Shown one piece after another: positions 23,154 through 35,166 of a DNA stretch of 64,000 nucleotides. The stretch comes from Stromatinia cepivora (Eukaryota; Ascomycota; Leotiomycetes; Helotiales; Sclerotiniaceae), in NCBI GenBank assembly GCA_014898415.1, contig RCTD01000002.1, forward strand, positions 2,976,001 to 3,040,000, written 5' to 3'. The notes beneath the pieces are model-generated. The model made no database searches. It was given only the letters and a program-made list of their open reading frames with translations, and had not been told where the DNA came from. The position numbers were made by a program, and so were the translations under genes. Each line of letters starts with the position of its first letter. Position 1 is the first letter of the stretch.

Positions 23154-24245
23154 AATGAATCTACTTTGTATTCCTTGAATTAGATTTTATACAAAAAAAG
23201 AAAAACATATATTAATTCGATACATTTGATTATATTCAAAATCAATCTATACACAAACAAAAACAGCTATAGATCTTAAATATAATACCTCTACTATTAA
23301 AAAGATTTTGAAGGCCTATGGAATCATCAATTGGAAGTGTAAAAAGCGGCTGGAACTTATCTAGGTATATACGCTCAAGCGATTTGTATGGTATTTAATA
23401 TATAAGGGATTAACAATGAAGGAATAGGGATTAGTTGTATAAAGTGATGAATGTTTTATAGAGTGAAGGCAGGGTAAAAAAGGAGAATAATGTTTCTATA
23501 CTTTCGCTCAGAAATGGGAATTTAGAATGATTCAAATATATAGTATGAATAAGAATATAAAGGTTATGATTTAGAGAGGTTTTTGGGATCTTGAAAAGAG
23601 CAATTTATATATAATGGATAGAGATTTTGAAAATAAGAAATATGGGTATAATGCCAATTCATATCTTGAGGTCCTCGATATTGAAGTAGATCTTGCTTTT
23701 GAAAGATTAAATCCAGGGTATGAATTTATATAGGATAATGTTTTTATTTATTATATTTATAAAGTATAGAATTGATTTCAAAAAAAAGGGATCCTAATAT
23801 TGAAGGATTGACTTTTTTATTCTTTTGATTTCAATTTTATTGAATATATTTGATAGATTTTAAAAGTAAGGTTATATAAGATATTTCTTAATATTGTAAT
23901 CGACAAAAACGAATCGGAATATATTAAATAAAGATTAAAGAATTATTTACAAGTAATTTGAAATATATTAAATCAAGAATTATTCAATAAATTAGAAGTG
24001 AATATGCCTAATAGAATTAAAGTCTGTATCACAGTAGGGGGCTGGTATACAAAATATTGATTAATTGTGGAGCGATAAGGATTTGAATTTTTTTTGAGGA
24101 ATAATATAAATATAGAACTTCAATATATTCAAATTTTAGATTATAATAATTAATGGTTGATTTTATAATTAAGTTGAAAGGTAGATGTTGAATATATAAA
24201 AAAACTGAAATTAGGTTGTGGGGTAATATAAGTTGACTAGTACTG
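23154..24245 (+). mobile_element. RIP-decayed Tc1/mariner-type transposon
   Basis: AT-rich DNA in which a Tc1/mariner transposase can be followed in order: a helix-turn-helix piece (TIKKILKAYGIINWK, 23300-23340), the DDE block around 'SDECFIE' (23440), 'LYIMDRDFENKKYGYNANSYL' split by stops (23605-23670), and 'AFERLNPGYEFI-DN' (23700-23740) before the second Asp. Stops are frequent. The right end reads ...TACTG followed by TA (24246-24247). The chromovirus inserted at or near its left end, which I could not define. Confidence 0.6.
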
Positions 24246-24247
24246 TA

Positions 24248-25132
24248 GACTAATCGATTCGGTACATGCAAACGCATAAAATTCATGGCTCATCTAAGAT
24301 TTTACTATCGTTATGTGTAAGAGGGAGGAGTACATGTTACTATTTTTGTTTCATTGTTGTTAATCTATCAAGGTCCACACTTTCGGACTTTTGAAAATAT
24401 CGAATGTTTGCGGACTTTCGGCAACTTTTCTTCTCCAAAAGTCCGAATCGATCTTTTGATAGTACGAAACAATCAAATTTCCAAGCAGTGTGCTGGCATT
24501 GCATTGTGACAGAAAAATATGTGCCCGATCATTGGCTGTACTGCTGCCTAACTTTAAGTACCTAGGTAGGTAGGTATTTTCTTAGTTTCTGTATTTAGTT
24601 AGTCTCGCTTGTTAGCATGCTTACTAAAGTAATGTTAACTTGCTTTTCATCCTTGTTTCCTTCGCCATCATTTCTGTATTCTTCTATCCTCTATCTCTAC
24701 TTTCATCGTTATCTTTATTCCTACCTCACTCCCATCATCAATTTCCATCACCATCGTATAACACTGCCTTTCTATCAAATTCCTCGATCCCTCGATCCCT
24801 CCATCTCTATCGTACACCATCCCATATTATTGTCGTATACAAGAGTTGTCCTTTGCTGGATCTGCTGCTTGAAGCAACCCTGCTCGTGGTAGTCCTTGTG
24901 CAGCATCTGCTGCTTAGAACAACCCCGCAAGTGTTAGCCTTGAGCAGCAGCATCTACACCTACCTTTAGAACAACTCCAACACAACTTATACATTCTTTT
25001 GGGCAAGAGTCAAGGCTGCTCCATAGCCTGGGTGGGTGGGAATCACACGTAAAGTGTGGGCTTGCATTATTTTCATCCAATCTTTTTCTTAGTTATGTTT
25101 ATCAACGGCTAATTATAGTTTAGATATAGATT
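24248..25132. other. Intergenic/upstream region
   Basis: It contains a CCTAGGTAGGTAGGTA stretch (about 24561) and a pyrimidine-rich tract (24640-24800). No gene is supported. It probably contained the promoter of the dead gene that follows. Confidence 0.4.
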
Positions 25133-26707
25133 ATGTCGAATTCAACGGATATTTTGATTGAAAAACTCAAACTATATTGTTTTCTTCGCGAAAGAGTATT
25201 TGTCAAATGGGAAGATCAATTGGGTGTACCCTACATGTTAGGTTCTCGTCTGAAGTGTAATGGACAGAATCTCGAATTTTTCCTGGCTGTATATTATAAT
25301 GAGGAAGGATGCATTTATATTCACTTTTCTTTTAAGGCATCAATTATACTTGGAGGCAATAAGGAGAAAATGGAGATCTTGTTGGTTGTTCCCCCAGATG
25401 CCAATTTCGCAGAGTCACCTAAGCGTCGTTTAATATCGAATATCGGTAATTTATCTTGTCTCGATGCTTCTGTTATTCACGATACTGGACTTAATGATTC
25501 AATATACATTATTTGTTTATAATTCGATTTAACAACAAACGGATTCGTTGTTGTAAAGGGAACGAATATTACAACAATTAAACCCCGAAATTATACTTCA
25601 AAAGAATTGATTTGTGGCTTTGAATCTTTATTTGATATGAAAACTTTCGCTGTATATATCAAACCAAATAATTATACGCTTATAAATCTGAAAGAAGTTC
25701 GCAAACATTTGAATAATACCTCCGCCAATATATACAAAGCTAATATAAAAGAAATGTATTTTCGACAAATACCTGAATTAATGGAATGGAGTAAACTTGA
25801 TCTACTATCACTATTACCATTATATATCAAGAATCCTTAACTATTCCCGGGAGTGTAGGTTTCCCAGTCAATACCAATCTTCGAACAGGAAACATCATCA
25901 AGCAAAATTGTTGGAGCAGCAACTGCAGAAACACTACCTCATAACTCGACATTGATGTATAGCATTGTCTCTCATGACTGTAAAGAGTTGTTGGACATTC
26001 AAGTGAATTTGGATGATGTCGAAAACGATCCCAGATATATCGAAATGAACTTCGGTGTGGATTCGGACGAGGAACAGTTCGCTAAGGAACAGTTTGCTAG
26101 TTTAGACTCTCGGGGATTAGACTCTCGGGGATTAGACTCTCGGGGATTAGATCAGCAACTCGATCATAGGTCCACAATATCACAAACTCTCAATTCGCGG
26201 CTATTGAAATGGATACAAATTATAATACAAATAAACTCAAATATTTATGAATATAAACATTTAATTACCAAATTATCAATTCTGGATAATTGCGTTTGTA
26301 TATCAGATATTAGGTTATTTAATATAACTTTATTCTAATGCTCTGTATTGTTTTTCTATGATCCACTTAATTCCGATTCTAACAACAATCTCGGATTATA
26401 AAAGGAGACAAATTCGTGGCTCATTTCAGATATAGCCAAACTGATTCGATAGGCTAACGATAATGGGGCCCATCATGATGTCGAGATAGCCCCAGCATTG
26501 TTAAAGTATTTTATAAGATTGGGTAATATTGTTTGTACTGTTGCTCTAGATGGTGAATATAACAAAGAAGAATATCATAATTAGAAAGATATTTGTATTA
26601 TTTATGTGTTAATAGAGTTTAACAAGTTTAATAATAGTGATAATAAAGAGAATAACAAATCTGTTTATCGAAAACGGAAAAGCTTAGGAGCTCTGCTTCT
26701 AAGCTAA
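25133..26707 (+). pseudogene. Uncharacterised fungal gene with seven in-frame TAA/TAG stops
   Basis: One frame reads coding-like from the ATG at 25133 to TAA at 26705 (525 codons) without any frameshift. It is interrupted by TAA at 25520, 25838, 26336 and 26399 and by TAG at 25856, 26450 and 26582. All seven can be produced from CAA or CAG (Gln) by C-to-T, the CpA-to-TpA change preferred by RIP, and none is TGA. The encoded text has normal composition between stops: a valine/proline core (LLVVPPDANFAESPKRR) and an acidic segment with repeats EQFAK/EQFAS and three copies of LDSRG (26101-26150). I do not recognise the family. A retained stop-free product would be only the first 129 residues. 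Confidence 0.6.
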
Positions 26708-27284
26708 TCAAAATTTAATTCATTCAATACCTGCCTGAAAAAAAATGTGTATTATGCTTCGGTGATGTGAATAGCAAAGAAACAAGGTCCAAAAGTTAGA
26801 CATGAGCGCGCTTGCCAAAATGGCAAGGGGCTGCGTTGGGGTTAAGGGGGATAAGCTGTGGGACTGATATATTAGTTTACTAGGAGTAAGTGTGATCCTA
26901 CTGGCGAGAATGTTTCCCTCGTAATAATTTAAGTGTGGGGGAGCAATGGGGGTTGGAATCGCGTACATGGTCTGCAACATATGAATTTAATGAACAATGA
27001 GTTGCTACCGCTCGGCAGCGGAAAAGAGAGGGCACTCTCTTTTATAGGAGTGTGAAGAATTTGAACGTAGTGATAATTGTTTTTTATGCACAGGCTTCAA
27101 ACCCACATTTTCCTGAGCCTCATGCCTCAGTCCGGAAGGCTCTCTTATTCTGACCTGCCCTGTTGCAGCCCCCACGCCTGTCTTTTCCACCTTCACTTGC
27201 CACACTATTTTCAAGCCACAAAAAAAGGCAACGAGCCACACCTGCAGCCATCAACTTACTCACCCTGCTAAACGCAGTTCACTA
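26708..27284. other. Intergenic, no gene seen
   Basis: No convincing coding stretch. A poly-A run and short open frames only. Confidence 0.4.
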
Positions 27285-27700
27285 AATGATAGGTTTATGT
27301 TAGTGATAATCGCGGTGGAGCTCCTAAAGATAGAACACCATAAATAGATTCTCGTGTGTGTCTAGCGTCAGCTTGGGCCGAGTCCAGGTCGAAATAACCA
27401 TCATGAAGCGACTTCCGTAACACCTCTGTAAACTGGTGGTTTCCTTTCGGGCTAACAAGTATTTTTTCAAGGTTTCTTTAAACGGATCACGATCGGAAAT
27501 ATCACAGCCTTGAGTTCTAGTTACAAGATGTTCCAGAACATTTACACCCGTCTATCTATTGCCATGGAAACATTGGACATTGATCTCCCACAGATCTCGC
27601 ACCTTTACAGCATCTTATACCTACAGCATGGCTTTGTAGTAGTTGAAATACAGAAACGAGTCCTCCAGCCATTTATAATGTAAGATATTATTATTAATAA
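27285..27700 (-). pseudogene. Degraded coding remnant
   Basis: On the minus strand, pieces such as CDISDRDPFKETLKKY (around 27475-27520) and, in another frame, RKSLHDGYFDLDSAQADARH (about 27350-27420) read like one protein broken by a frameshift and a stop. No ATG-led frame survives. I cannot name the family. It could equally be two short exons of a decayed gene. Confidence 0.3.
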
Positions 27701-27904
27701 TGAAGAAAATGTAGAAAATAAAGAGCCATATCAGTCGAAGGCCTTGGAAAACGAGTCGAGGTAAGCAGAATCACAGGCTAGATATCATATTCCCAAATAA
27801 TAATCCAGCTTGATAATAAAATATGAAATAAGCTTCCGTAGTATCTATAGATTTGGAGAAATGAAAAGATCTTTCGAAAAAGCTAGCTGATGCTGCTTGC
27901 ATTC

Positions 27905-28663
<759 letters not shown>

Positions 28664-28775
28664 CGTTTTGTTGGTCCACCACTGTACAAACTATGTATAA
28701 TTGGTATTAGAGTATCTGTGTAAGAGTTAGCTTTGATATATATTCATAAAGAGACTAAAAACAGTTAGCAGAGCA

Positions 28776-29009
28776 TCATCGTATATTTCGAAGTAAAAGT
28801 GTAACTAACAAATATCCCCCTAAAGAACGCTCTCTGACTATAAAAGTTCTCTTTCTACTCAAATCATCCTCTGGGACGCACCCAAGTAAACGAAATAATC
28901 GGGTCGGCGATTTTGGGATCCTAAGCTTCGTGTGGAAACACTTCATGCCACCGTATTCGGGTTTTGCCTTTTCCATTCCCTTGAAACATGCAACGAAGTA
29001 CCATGACAT
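28776..29009 (-). CDS. Possible small protein, 77 aa
   Basis: This is an ATG-led open frame with ordinary composition (MSWYFVACFKG start, Arg/Lys-rich middle). No domain, intron logic or homology is recognisable. It is listed only because no other explanation covers the stretch. Confidence 0.2.
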   Translation of the reverse strand: MSWYFVACFKGMEKAKPEYGGMKCFHTKLRIPKSPTRLFRLLGCVPEDDLSRKRTFIVRERSLGGYLLVTLLLRNIR

Positions 29010-29448
29010 ATTTCATAGATGGATCTTTTCAATCTAGCAAAAATCCGTTGAGAAGTTTGATAGATACTTTGTGAAGAAGAAAATCTAAATCCTATAATGT
29101 GTGAGCTAAACTGTCCTTTAGCATATAGAATTTTGACGTCTTCGGATTCGGTTGAGAGATTAGGGAGGGAGAAGAAGTACAGCTGTCTATTCTTACAGAC
29201 CTCATCAAGAATTAACCGAGACAGAATGGGTCATGCGAGTAGATTTATCCGGTAATTTCGTACAAATCCATTTTTTTTTTTGCTTTTCTTCAAACGAATG
29301 ACCGTATTTTTATCCTTGAGAAATACCGCTCAGAGTTTAACTTCATGGAACAGATCATCACGCCCACCTATCGTGATCAATGCTTAAAGACAACAAAATA
29401 ATCACCTACTGCGCCCGCATTCACCCGTTCCGTTCTTGATGTCTACAT

Positions 29449-29807
29449 CCTTTCATCGAACATAGATTGCCATATCGTAATACAATTTTCGTTTAGTATC
29501 CTGAGAAACCCAGGGGTTTTCACAGGGATTTTTCTCAAACTAAACCATTTTCATTTATTATATACATCTTTTATAAGAAAGGTTAGCTTGAGATTATACG
29601 GAGTAGATCCTTTTATCGAACATAGATTGCCATATCGTAATACAATTTTCGTTTAATACCCTCAGGAAAACCAGGGTTTTTTGACAAGGATTCTTCTCAA
29701 ACTAAACCATTTTCATTTATTATATACATCTTTTACAAGAAAGGTTAGCTTGAGACTGTATGGAGTAGATCCTTTCATCGAACATAGGTTGCTATATTGT
29801 AATACAC
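29449..29807. repeat. Tandem repeat, 160-162 bp unit, about 2.2 copies
   Basis: Units start at 29449, 29609 and 29771 with CCTTT[CT]ATCGAACATAG. Copies differ by a handful of substitutions and short indels. An inverted, diverged copy lies at 33311-33430. No coding content. Confidence 0.8.
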
Positions 29808-30078
29808 TTTTTGATTGTTAACTTCAACTTCTTTACATAACCATTTACTCAAATTCTCCCCGTTCCGCTTCGTACACTTGTCTCCAGTGTAGAGTAATTC
29901 TCATATAATTCCATATGCGGTCAGTTGCCTCTTTTGAGAAGACGTAGGGGTATGTGTGATATAAAAGAACAGATAATTTCTCCCATTGCAAAATGATCCA
30001 AAACCAAATGCGATATTTATCTTCTATACCTTTCACACCAATAAGAGTTCCTTTTATCTTCATTCCACATATCCGAAT

Positions 30079-30413
30079 ATGGTTATCGAACGGCCAGTCG
30101 AGGTTTCCAACAACGATACCCCAAACAATGAAGTTCCCAATAACGATGAGTTAATCGGGGTTTCGAGTAGTGCTCTTAAGATAAGAGTAATTGTTGGATT
30201 TATGTGTCATGAGGTGAATTCAAGTGCAGCTTTATCCGAAGTTTCTAATACCTAATGAATGTTCCTTAGTGCAAGAACATACGCTACTTCCAAAAGGTCA
30301 ATGGCTCTCGACACTATGATCTAGAATGCCAGAAATGCAATCACAATTGTCGCGAGACGGCAAGCGGGAAGAACTTATGTTACGGCTGTTATTGGAAGTT
30401 CGGCTACGATTAA
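30079..30413 (+). CDS. Small cysteine-rich (zinc-binding-like) protein, 92 aa
   Basis: The proposed structure is join(30079..30213,30270..30413). The 56-nt intron begins GTGAAT, has CTAAT branch candidates and ends CCTTAG, joining in phase 0. The join creates the motif MCHECKN from the two exons, which supports the splice. The N-terminal half is Asn/Pro-rich and probably disordered. The C-terminal half has Cys at residues 43, 46, 65, 68, 72, 82 and 85, that is three CxxC pairs plus one Cys, and ends in aromatic YWKFGYD. This pattern suggests one or two zinc sites. No family was recognised. It lies alone between repeats. Confidence 0.6.
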
Positions 30414-31030
30414 GTGAATGTTATTGAGAGTGGTAATGGCGACATGTGAAGATAGGATGGGTGGGATGGAAGGGTGTGTTACTGCACACCTGCAAGGGGT
30501 GTTTAAACTGAACTGCACATAAGCAATATACTTGAAGTTCTTCATGCATACCAGAGTATGCCAGGCATAGTGAATGGCCAGGATATACTAATCATTACCT
30601 AGCCATTGGTGAACTATTGTCCCCCACACTACCATCCCGTCATGACTTTTTCGAAAAGAGGAGTACTTGCTGGTGCAACACAAGCGAAGAATGATGAAAA
30701 GTGGTTCTAGGTCCTTTTATGGCCATTCCAGCGGGTAAAAACATCCTCTGGTGACAAGGGATAATCAATAATCGAAATATCATTTTCTCTTTCTTCTTAT
30801 TGCACATGTTATGGATCCTTGAATGACCAATCCATACATGTTTAGATTTGAGCCCTCCTCTTCCCAGTTTGGCCCGGTATCTTTCTTTCCCAGGAAAGAA
30901 TGATTATCCGATACTATTGTTATACCACGATTCTTGTTTCGAGAGCTTCTCAGTTCTTAAGAGGTAGCCGGTTCGCAATCATCATCAAGTACATTCGTTT
31001 CCTACATGCTCCTTCTCCGGCTTCTCCACA

Positions 31031-31585
31031 ATGTGGTCTCACTCACCAACACATCTTGCGATTTCTCCACCGACATCTATAATCAACGCTTCATCATTCC
31101 TACGTCAGAACGCTTGTTCTTCGACCCAGGGAACTCAGAGCAAGCATTTGCCTGTGGACAACGTTCGTTCACCAAGCGATACAATAAGTTATCCTCAGCC
31201 AGCTTGCATCAGTCAATCAACATCTCGAGCAAGATCTCTTCAGGAACCTGCAACGCTTTCACTCTTCACAAATTCTACGCCATCTCCCCCACCACGATAT
31301 TCCCTCTTTCCATCTCTACCAACACCTCCGTCAACACCTTCATCAACACTACCAATACTTATACAATGTTTATCTTGCAGGCCTTGTGCACACAAAGAGA
31401 TCTCTAACAATGCTTCCTTGAAAATTCATGAGATGGTTTTTAGCCAGTATATTATCATTATTGAAGTAGCATTCCAGTATTTCTGTATTCCAACAAACCT
31501 TGTTATGTTACACCCTGTTGGATACTTTGTACTTCTTCGAATTATATATACTATAGGACAGTGGAAGCAATATTTGGCATTATAA
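31031..31585 (+). CDS. Possible Ser/Pro-rich protein
   Basis: An ATG-led open frame of 184 codons whose first 120 residues are Ser/Thr/Pro-rich (for example STPSPPPRYSLFPSLPTPPS) and probably disordered. It then turns hydrophobic and looks non-coding. An overlapping frame (31006-31407) is open too, so the evidence for either is weak. A real gene could end earlier through an intron I cannot define. Confidence 0.25.
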   Translation: MWSHSPTHLAISPPTSIINASSFLRQNACSSTQGTQSKHLPVDNVRSPSDTISYPQPACISQSTSRARSLQEPATLSLFTNSTPSPPPRYSLFPSLPTPPSTPSSTLPILIQCLSCRPCAHKEISNNASLKIHEMVFSQYIIIIEVAFQYFCIPTNLVMLHPVGYFVLLRIIYTIGQWKQYLAL

Positions 31586-32309
31586 AGATAGACACTTTGG
31601 TTGTCAACTGATGGCCTTCGTCGTCTTCAATTAGAATACAAAAATGGGTACTGGATCATTCAAAATACAGATGGCATATGTTCCTGTGCGGGAAAAGTGG
31701 CATTCACAAATCAATCTATTAGGAGCACATGGGAAGGTAGGGCTTTGTTGGCATGGGAGAGGAATGTTTTGTTCTTTTTCTGGGGGATAACTTGTGATAT
31801 GATGAGAGGTCTTTTCACAATGTTTATTCGCTTTATATACTGGGTGATAGATGGTTGAATTTTAACCTCTTTCCTTGAGAGTAGAAACATATACCGCATA
31901 GCATTCCCACTGTTGCAATAGCACTCCTTTTTTGATTTTCTATCTGATATTGACACTAGAAGAAAAATACTAAAAATATTTCTTGGTATGACTAAGGCCA
32001 TTTGACTTGGAATAGTTTGAAGTTCGTATCCAATTTATACAAAAACGTGGATGAAATTCTGGAGCTCATAGGACAAAACTTTCTTGGAATAGAATCTTGA
32101 TGGACACAATGAAGACAAGCAAATCGGGATGGTTGTTAAGAATAATGTTATTTTGTGTTGCCAAGAAGTAATGACGGTAAATAAGTAAATTTTCAAGATC
32201 CATTTTTCGACCACATCCTATGTAACAAATATACGCCTGCTAGACTTTTTGCTAAAAGACATATCGTTCTATCACAATATTTCTTCCCATCATTACACAC
32301 TGAAGTCTC

Positions 32310-32573
32310 TCAATTTGCGGGCTTCTCGGGACCTGTGTGGTATCAAAGGTCAGTATAAGGTTGAAGAATTTTGATCACAAGCATACCAGTCTTTCGCTCG
32401 GTGCCAGCAAGCGGGGCCACGGGATCAGTATATTTTACAACCTTATATCCAAGCTTGAGTTTCTGTGAGGATTCAATTTAGCAATTGAATCAAGGAATAA
32501 ACGAATAAGAGGAGCATACCTTTTCACGGATTTGTGGGTCAACCTCTGGAGTGGTACTGCGGTTTGGATCCAT
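32310..32573 (-). CDS. Tiny conserved-looking protein, three exons, 50 aa
   Basis: The proposed structure is complement(join(32310..32332,32387..32462,32520..32573)). Both introns (57 and 54 nt) have GTATGC donors and CACAG acceptors; the second has a CTGAC branch site. Exons of 54, 76 and 23 nt add up to exactly 51 codons. The product starts MDPNRSTTPEVDPQIREKK, has a core LKLGYKVVKYTDPVAPLAGT and ends PEKPAN. It is Lys/Pro-rich with no signal peptide or membrane segment. Two good introns in such a short frame are hard to obtain by chance. Function unknown. Confidence 0.6.
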
Positions 32574-32865
32574 AGCGGCGCTGGTAGCTTAATAGTTGCT
32601 CGAGTTAATAAAGTATTGGGAGGTTAAAATGAGATATTCAACGTAGAATGATGAGAAGCTACTTTGGAAAACTTGAATACGGGATTTTTCTCAGCTATAA
32701 ATACAGGAAAATACACGAAAGAAAGTGATTGATCATAAGTTTCAACAACGGTGTAAATTGCTGGTGTCACCAGAATTCTAGCATTTCAAGAGAAGTTGGA
32801 GCATTTATTTTCGTATTGCATATAGGGTAGTATCTCACAATTTGGTTGGAGACGAGTGAAGTCTA

Positions 32866-33093
32866 TCATATTCTATCTCCTGGCCATGGTTTATGCAGTC
32901 CAGGGTCTTCAGCTCTCTCATAATTTTCTATTCTTCCATAAGCATTCATCAAAAATGTAATGACCTGAGTGATCGTTTCGAAAAGAAGATATTTAGATAT
33001 TGCATGAATAGTGACTTGGAATGAAATACTATTACTCGGAGTCATTGTGGAGTGGATTTTGGTAGGGAACACGATAAGGCATCTTGAGCCCAT
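32866..33093 (-). CDS. Possible small protein, 75 aa
   Basis: This is a complete ATG-to-stop frame. Composition is protein-like, with a central hydrophobic stretch (YLLFETITQVITFLMNAYG) and a C-terminal end GLHKPWPGDRI. It could be the last exon of a larger protein, but no upstream exon was found. No family recognised. Confidence 0.3.
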   Translation of the reverse strand: MGSRCLIVFPTKIHSTMTPSNSISFQVTIHAISKYLLFETITQVITFLMNAYGRIENYERAEDPGLHKPWPGDRI

Positions 33094-33310
33094 AACGAAT
33101 CCTACAATGTGACTTTGTTGCTTCAGATAGTATCAATCTATGCATGTCGCTAGGGTTAGGAGAGAACCAATGCAAAATCCATGCTACTATTGCTTTAAAC
33201 TGTATAGGTGACGAAGGCTCAAGAGGTGAATTATTGGGTGAAAATAGTATGGCAATATTTCAAGGGGGTGTTAAGCGAGGCGGAAATCTAACATTGCCGC
33301 TGATCCTGTA

Positions 33311-33430
33311 CCTACTCCGTAAAATCTCAAGCTAACCTTTCTTGTAAAAGCTACATATAATAAATGAAAATGGCTTAGCTTGAAAACGATCCCTGGAAAA
33401 ACCCCTGGACTTTCTGAGGTCCTAAGCTAA
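33311..33430 (-). repeat. Inverted dispersed copy of the 160-bp repeat
   Basis: The reverse complement matches the second half of the 29449-29770 unit over about 120 bp (CTACTCCGTAAAATCTCAAGC at the start, shortened here), with scattered substitutions. The two loci are 3.5 kb apart in opposite orientation. Confidence 0.7.
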
Positions 33431-33439
33431 GATTATTCT

Positions 33440-35166
33440 GTGTCAGCAATGCGCTGTAACAATAAAACTCCTAACCTTTTTGATAAACTATGGGGAGAAG
33501 TGAACCAAGATAAATTAGCCCAGACTCCTACGAACTTCCTTCATTATTTCAATATGTCGCTCGATATGTATACCATTGGTGATTTTATACAACATATGGA
33601 TTATTTCGATAAAACACAGGCTTTTAAAGGTTTATTACAATTAAAGGAGGTATGTAGTTACCAGCTATTTGAATAGTAATAGAGATGTAATTTAGTTCGC
33701 AGTTTACAAGCCTTATTGTTGATATCTACATATCCTTTTCTGCCGAATCGAAAAGTATAGTTTAAGAACTAGTTCAAGAACTCTTTCGCAAGTTCAATCA
33801 AACCAAAAAGAAGTAATCGAAGGGCTGTATATTAACAATAATTATCAGAGTTCAAGATATCACTTTGCTAGTTAGTATACAATATCAGTATGAGATATAG
33901 AAGAAAGATCCTGTATAATTCTGGCGATCTATTTAGAATTCAGATTCTTAATAATCAACTGAGATTATTGTTATTGAAGTATATCTTATAATGCAATATC
34001 TTTGTTTATAACAAAAATACGATATTATTCTTTGAAGATTTTATATTGTTTTCTTTTATCAATTTGTATTGTTGATAGAATATAAACAAAAAATGATAAC
34101 GAATAATTTATATAATATTCTTTATAAACGATTAAACAAAGTATTTATATAATCTAAAAAGATTACTAATGAAATGGTTATTATTCAAGCAAATTTATAT
34201 TATTGGGTTGGTACTGGATTCATATATAATAAGATATGTACGGCTTTTGATAAAGGCGCTTTATTTTTGATTCTGTAGGTATCAGATCAAATGTGAAATA
34301 ATATTATATTTATTCTTGAGGATTATTCATTAATCATTTCTTCTAGATGGGAGGATTCAAAGTTGTTAAAAGGCATAGATTTTGACGAAGTTATGATTCA
34401 TTTCAAATCCATAGGTATTATGGAATTATCTAAACAGTTTGGGGCAGATGTTTTGATCAGTCAGATTCTAGATTCTGTGCTCGAACTATTCCGATGGGAA
34501 GTTATTGATATTATAGCTGTCGCTGCCAATCTAAATATCAAGTCAAAGCCCTTTTCTGGTGGTCCATCCGCTAGGGGTCCATCTGTTTGGGGCTCATCTG
34601 CTGGTGCTCTGTCTATTAGGGGCTTATCCGTTAAGGATCCATTTACTATGGTTTCATTCGTTAAAGGACCATTCGTTAAGGGTCTATCCGTTAAGGGTCC
34701 ATCTGCTCGGGGTCCTTCAATTAATATCCAATTTGCTGGGAGTTCATCCACTGGGGGTTCATCCGCCGAATCAAGACCTATTGGTGCCAGCCCATTTATC
34801 GAAGCAAGGCCTTCTGGTATTAAGCCCGTTTCAATATCCTCGATTTTAAACCCATCAGAAGCGGTGCGGTCTTATAATAAGGCAGAAGGTTCAGATATAC
34901 TAGTAAAACTGGAAACTGACAATAAGAAAGGTGGTATAGATTCACTATTGAAGTTGTACAACTCTGGTGAAAAACGGAAGCGTGTTGATTCAATAATAGT
35001 TTCTGATCCAAAAACGGATTGGATATTATCACAGAGCGCCTCTAAACGGCGGTCCCTTGTAGGGTTGTGTCCAGTGGATAGGAATAGAATGGAGAGTATT
35101 CTTGGAAAGCGCTTTATTAATGGTATAATAAGAAGCCGAAAGAGGTTTCGAGATGATAACCATTAA
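33440..35166 (+). pseudogene. Second decayed uncharacterised locus with Gln-type stops
   Basis: From about 33440 a frame reads well (NFLHYFNMSLDMYTIGDFIQ, AFKGLLQLKE) but is cut repeatedly by TAA/TAG, for example in KV-stop-FKN-stop-FKN and AVY-stop-Q-stop-LSEF, positions where CAA/CAG would fit. Around 34000-34170 the reading moves to another frame, which then runs from 34174 (VIIQANLYYWVGTGFIYN), past a TAG and a TGA at about 34276-34296, to the TAA at 35164. The last part (from 34363) is 267 codons without a stop and contains a degenerate repeat of GPSxxG/LSVKG units (34550-34760) and a basic end (RSRKRFRDDN). Family unknown. AT content is raised across the locus. Confidence 0.5.

Noticed and set aside
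24561..24576. Telomere-like or special GGTAGGTA motif
   Set aside because: CCTAGGTAGGTAGGTA words are common in intergenic DNA of filamentous fungi and are not arranged as a telomeric array.
25133..26707. Alternative genetic code with TAA/TAG read as Gln
   Set aside because: Intact genes in the same window (NACHT, carboxypeptidase, gag, SIM/PPxY protein) end cleanly at TAA, TAG or TGA. CpA-to-TpA mutation is a simpler explanation.
29449..29807. CRISPR-like or LTR pair
   Set aside because: The units are adjacent without spacers and have no TG...CA ends or target duplication. A plain tandem repeat fits better.
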